This document shows positions 62,639 to 64,000 of a stretch of 64,000 bases of DNA, piece after piece (position 1 is the first letter of the stretch; every line of letters begins with the position of its first letter). Source of the DNA: WFZT01 sp964398355 (lineage in GTDB: Bacteria; Hydrothermota; Hydrothermia; B15-G9; WFZT01); assembly GCA_964398355.1 (NCBI GenBank), contig CAYNMM010000030.1, positions 1-64,000 on the forward strand. Direction: 5' to 3'. Made by a program: the position numbers and the translations under genes. The notes under the pieces are model-generated. The model had not been told where the DNA came from and did no database searches. It saw nothing but the letters and a program-made list of their open reading frames with translations.

Positions 62639-63268
62639 CTATCCTCCCCGTTTAATCCCATAAAGGAAAAGTTCAATTGTAAGATTTTTCATTGCCTCAA
62701 GATCCTTAGGACCGGGTTTCATAATAAGCAATCCGTGCATCAAACCTGCGAGGGAAAAAATTAGATCATCTGTGTTTATGTTTTTAAAAACCATTGTTTT
62801 TTTGCCCTTATCAAAGATCTCCTGAAGGATCTGCATTTCTTCATAATGCTTGGCGATAAATCTTTCTCTGTTCCTGGGTGAGATTTTCCCAAGCAGATAA
62901 CCGCTATAGGTAGAGTTGAGCAGTTTAAGAAACTTAATATTCTGGCTGTAATAGTCGTACTCGGTTTCAATAAATACCATAAGCTGCTTTTCTGGTGGGT
63001 CTTCTGGATTTACATGGTTTCTCAATCTTTCTATGAGCTGATCCATACCATCTATAAGGAGAGAAACAAAAATTTCCTCTTTTGAGTCGAAATAAAAATA
63101 GAGCAATCCCTTTGAAAGCCCTGCGTAATCAGCGATCTCATCAGTAGTTGTGCGTTCGTATCCATTTTCAGAGAAGAGTTCAAGGGCAGATTTCAAAATG
63201 GTTTTAATTCTCTTTTGCCTTTCTTTTTCTCTTCTTTTAATCGACTTTTTAGTCAATTTTCGACTCAT
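62639..63268 (-). CDS. TetR-family regulator of the efflux operon
   Basis: 209 residues. N-terminal HTH (TTDEIADYAGLSKGLLYFYFDSKEEIF) and a helical ligand-binding half. The first gene of the tetR-RND-LolA-like-porin unit, so it probably represses its own operon. The promoter is perfect, the transcript should start at the ATG, and a two-copy palindrome covers the start. Confidence 0.9.
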   Translation of the reverse strand: MSRKLTKKSIKRREKERQKRIKTILKSALELFSENGYERTTTDEIADYAGLSKGLLYFYFDSKEEIFVSLLIDGMDQLIERLRNHVNPEDPPEKQLMVFIETEYDYYSQNIKFLKLLNSTYSGYLLGKISPRNRERFIAKHYEEMQILQEIFDKGKKTMVFKNINTDDLIFSLAGLMHGLLIMKPGPKDLEAMKNLTIELFLYGIKRGG

Positions 63269-63275
63269 AAGTCAA
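63241..63275. promoter_or_regulatory. Two-copy palindromic operator over the tetR start
   Basis: TCGACT-N4-AGTCAA occurs twice on the plus strand, at 63241-63256 and 63260-63275, 19 bases apart. The N4 spacers differ (TTTT, CATA), so only the arms are conserved. The second copy contains the start codon and touches the -10 box. A typical place for TetR autorepression. Confidence 0.6.
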
Positions 63276-63303
63276 TTATAAATTCCCCGTAAATTCCTGT
63301 CAA
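63275..63303 (-). promoter_or_regulatory. Promoter of the tetR efflux operon
   Basis: TTGACA (63298-63303), 17-base spacer, TATAAT (63275-63280), minus strand: a perfect consensus. Six bases separate the -10 box from the ATG at 63268, predicting a leaderless message. Confidence 0.78.
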
Positions 63304-63441
63304 CTCAGATCTCATTGCCGGCATTTTACCTGATAAAAGATTGAAATTATTCTCATTGTGAAATTTTGAATTTTGCAATCTTTATTTTACCAGACCAATG
63401 AGTTATTATTTACAAAGTCATAAAAATAAGGAGAGTGTATC

Positions 63442-64000
63442 ATGAAAGGAATTTATATTGCAATGGTAACACCTTTCAATGAGGATGGTACTGTTGCCTA
63501 TGATGCTCACAAAAGAAATATTGAAAAATGGAATAAAACAGATATACGTGGTTATCTCGTCCTTGGCTCCACTGGCGAGGCTGTTCACCTTTCTTATGAG
63601 GAGAAAATTAAACTCGTTGAAGCCACACTCGAGGCAAAATCATCCGATAAAAAGATTTTTGCTGGTACGGGCCAGTTTTCAACAAACGAGACCATTAAAT
63701 TTACCAATAAAATAGCCGATCTTGGAGTCGACTACGCATTAGTGGTTACCCCCTTTTTTTATAAAGCATTGATGACCCCTGATGCCCTCATAGAGCATTT
63801 TTATAAGGTTGCAGACTCTGTCAAAATCCCGGTTTTTGCCTATAACGTTCCCCAGTACACAGGTGTCACCCTTCCACTTGATGTCGTGCCCAAGCTTGCT
63901 GAACATCCGAACATTTTGGGATTAAAAGACTCATCGGGTAATATATATTACGATGCCTCCATTCTCAAAATGGGTCTTTCTAATTTCCAGTTATTTGTAG
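63442..64000 (+). CDS. DapA/NanA-family lyase, truncated at the window end
   Basis: The first 186 residues of a class I aldolase of the dihydrodipicolinate synthase/N-acetylneuraminate lyase family, cut by the window edge. ATG 63442 follows AAGGAGAG. GSTGEAVHLS (42-51), Y134 in YNVPQYTG and Schiff-base lysine K162 in LGLKDSSGN are present. GSTGEA rather than the GTTGE of DapA, with no other lysine genes adjacent, leaves open a sugar-acid lyase instead of DapA. Confidence 0.85.
   Translation, partial: MKGIYIAMVTPFNEDGTVAYDAHKRNIEKWNKTDIRGYLVLGSTGEAVHLSYEEKIKLVEATLEAKSSDKKIFAGTGQFSTNETIKFTNKIADLGVDYALVVTPFFYKALMTPDALIEHFYKVADSVKIPVFAYNVPQYTGVTLPLDVVPKLAEHPNILGLKDSSGNIYYDASILKMGLSNFQLFV

Noticed and set aside
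1..64000. CRISPR arrays, insertion sequences, prophage genes or rRNA.
   Set aside because: No regularly spaced repeats, transposase, integrase, phage structural genes or rRNA sequence were seen on either strand.

Overview
The window comes from an AT-rich, Gram-negative, free-living bacterium. Evidence for an outer membrane is a beta-barrel porin, a LolA-like protein, other predicted barrel proteins and the type IV pilus motor PilT. It has menaquinone and NADH-dehydrogenase genes, makes NAD, pyrimidines and lysine precursors itself, and carries several families common in thermophiles and archaea (family 4 uracil-DNA glycosylase, UPF0282-type metallo-hydrolase, archaeal-type formyl-THF cyclo-ligase-like protein). 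A secreted peptidase ends in a T9SS-style C-terminal domain, as in the Bacteroidetes/FCB lineage. An uncultured FCB-like candidate phylum such as WOR-3/Hydrothermae would fit, but that is inference; there is no rRNA here. I see no CRISPR array, insertion sequence or prophage.

Layout. 1-650: a cluster of GC-rich palindromes and a decayed STAS-like gene. 648-10744 (-): a four-gene DNA end-processing operon, addA-addB-sbcD-sbcC. 10.8-17.2 kb (-): malate dehydrogenase, a split glutamine-dependent NAD synthetase, a PASTA protein, MenA, uracil-DNA glycosylase, CoaBC, RNA polymerase omega and a small winged-helix protein. 17.5-20.2 kb (-): an acyl-CoA carboxylase carboxyltransferase interrupted by one in-frame TGA, behind pilT. 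20.4-23.0 kb: an unknown barrel-like protein and an AlbA_2/HATPase-type regulator with a dense palindromic operator. 23.2-29.8 kb (+): a TRAP-TAXI transporter with a MmgE/PrpD protein and a fumarate-reductase-like flavoprotein. 29.9-32.3 kb (-): metallo-hydrolase, cyclo-ligase-like protein and PfpI. 32.5-35.4 kb (+): three unknown membrane genes and an SDR. 35.4-43.5 kb (-): a sugar aminotransferase and nuoHJKLMN. 43.6-48.3 kb (+): degenerate metallo-beta-lactamase-like protein, accD, ABC ATPase, YihY, pyrF, zinc ribbon. 48.3-54.1 kb (-): lysA, M23 peptidase, unknown secreted protein, thiD, DUF190, crcB. 54.2-58.3 kb (+): pyrB, pyrC, transketolase N-terminal half, tRNA-Lys, cupin, secreted protein. 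58.3-63.3 kb (-): tetR-RND-LolA-like-porin efflux operon. 63442 to the end (+): a truncated DapA-family gene.

The clearest system-level signal is in the promoters. Many transcription units start with a near-consensus TTGACA/TATAAT promoter. In nine of them the -10 box ends only 6-10 bases before the start codon and there is no Shine-Dalgarno sequence, so the mRNA should be leaderless or nearly so. Genes inside operons mostly keep a GGAGG-type site. This pattern also corrects several starts: pyrB begins at 54230, because the upstream TTG is its -35 box. A second recurring signal is long perfect GC-rich hairpins with 3-4 base loops and no downstream T-run at gene ends (10803, 28687, 29851, 31716).
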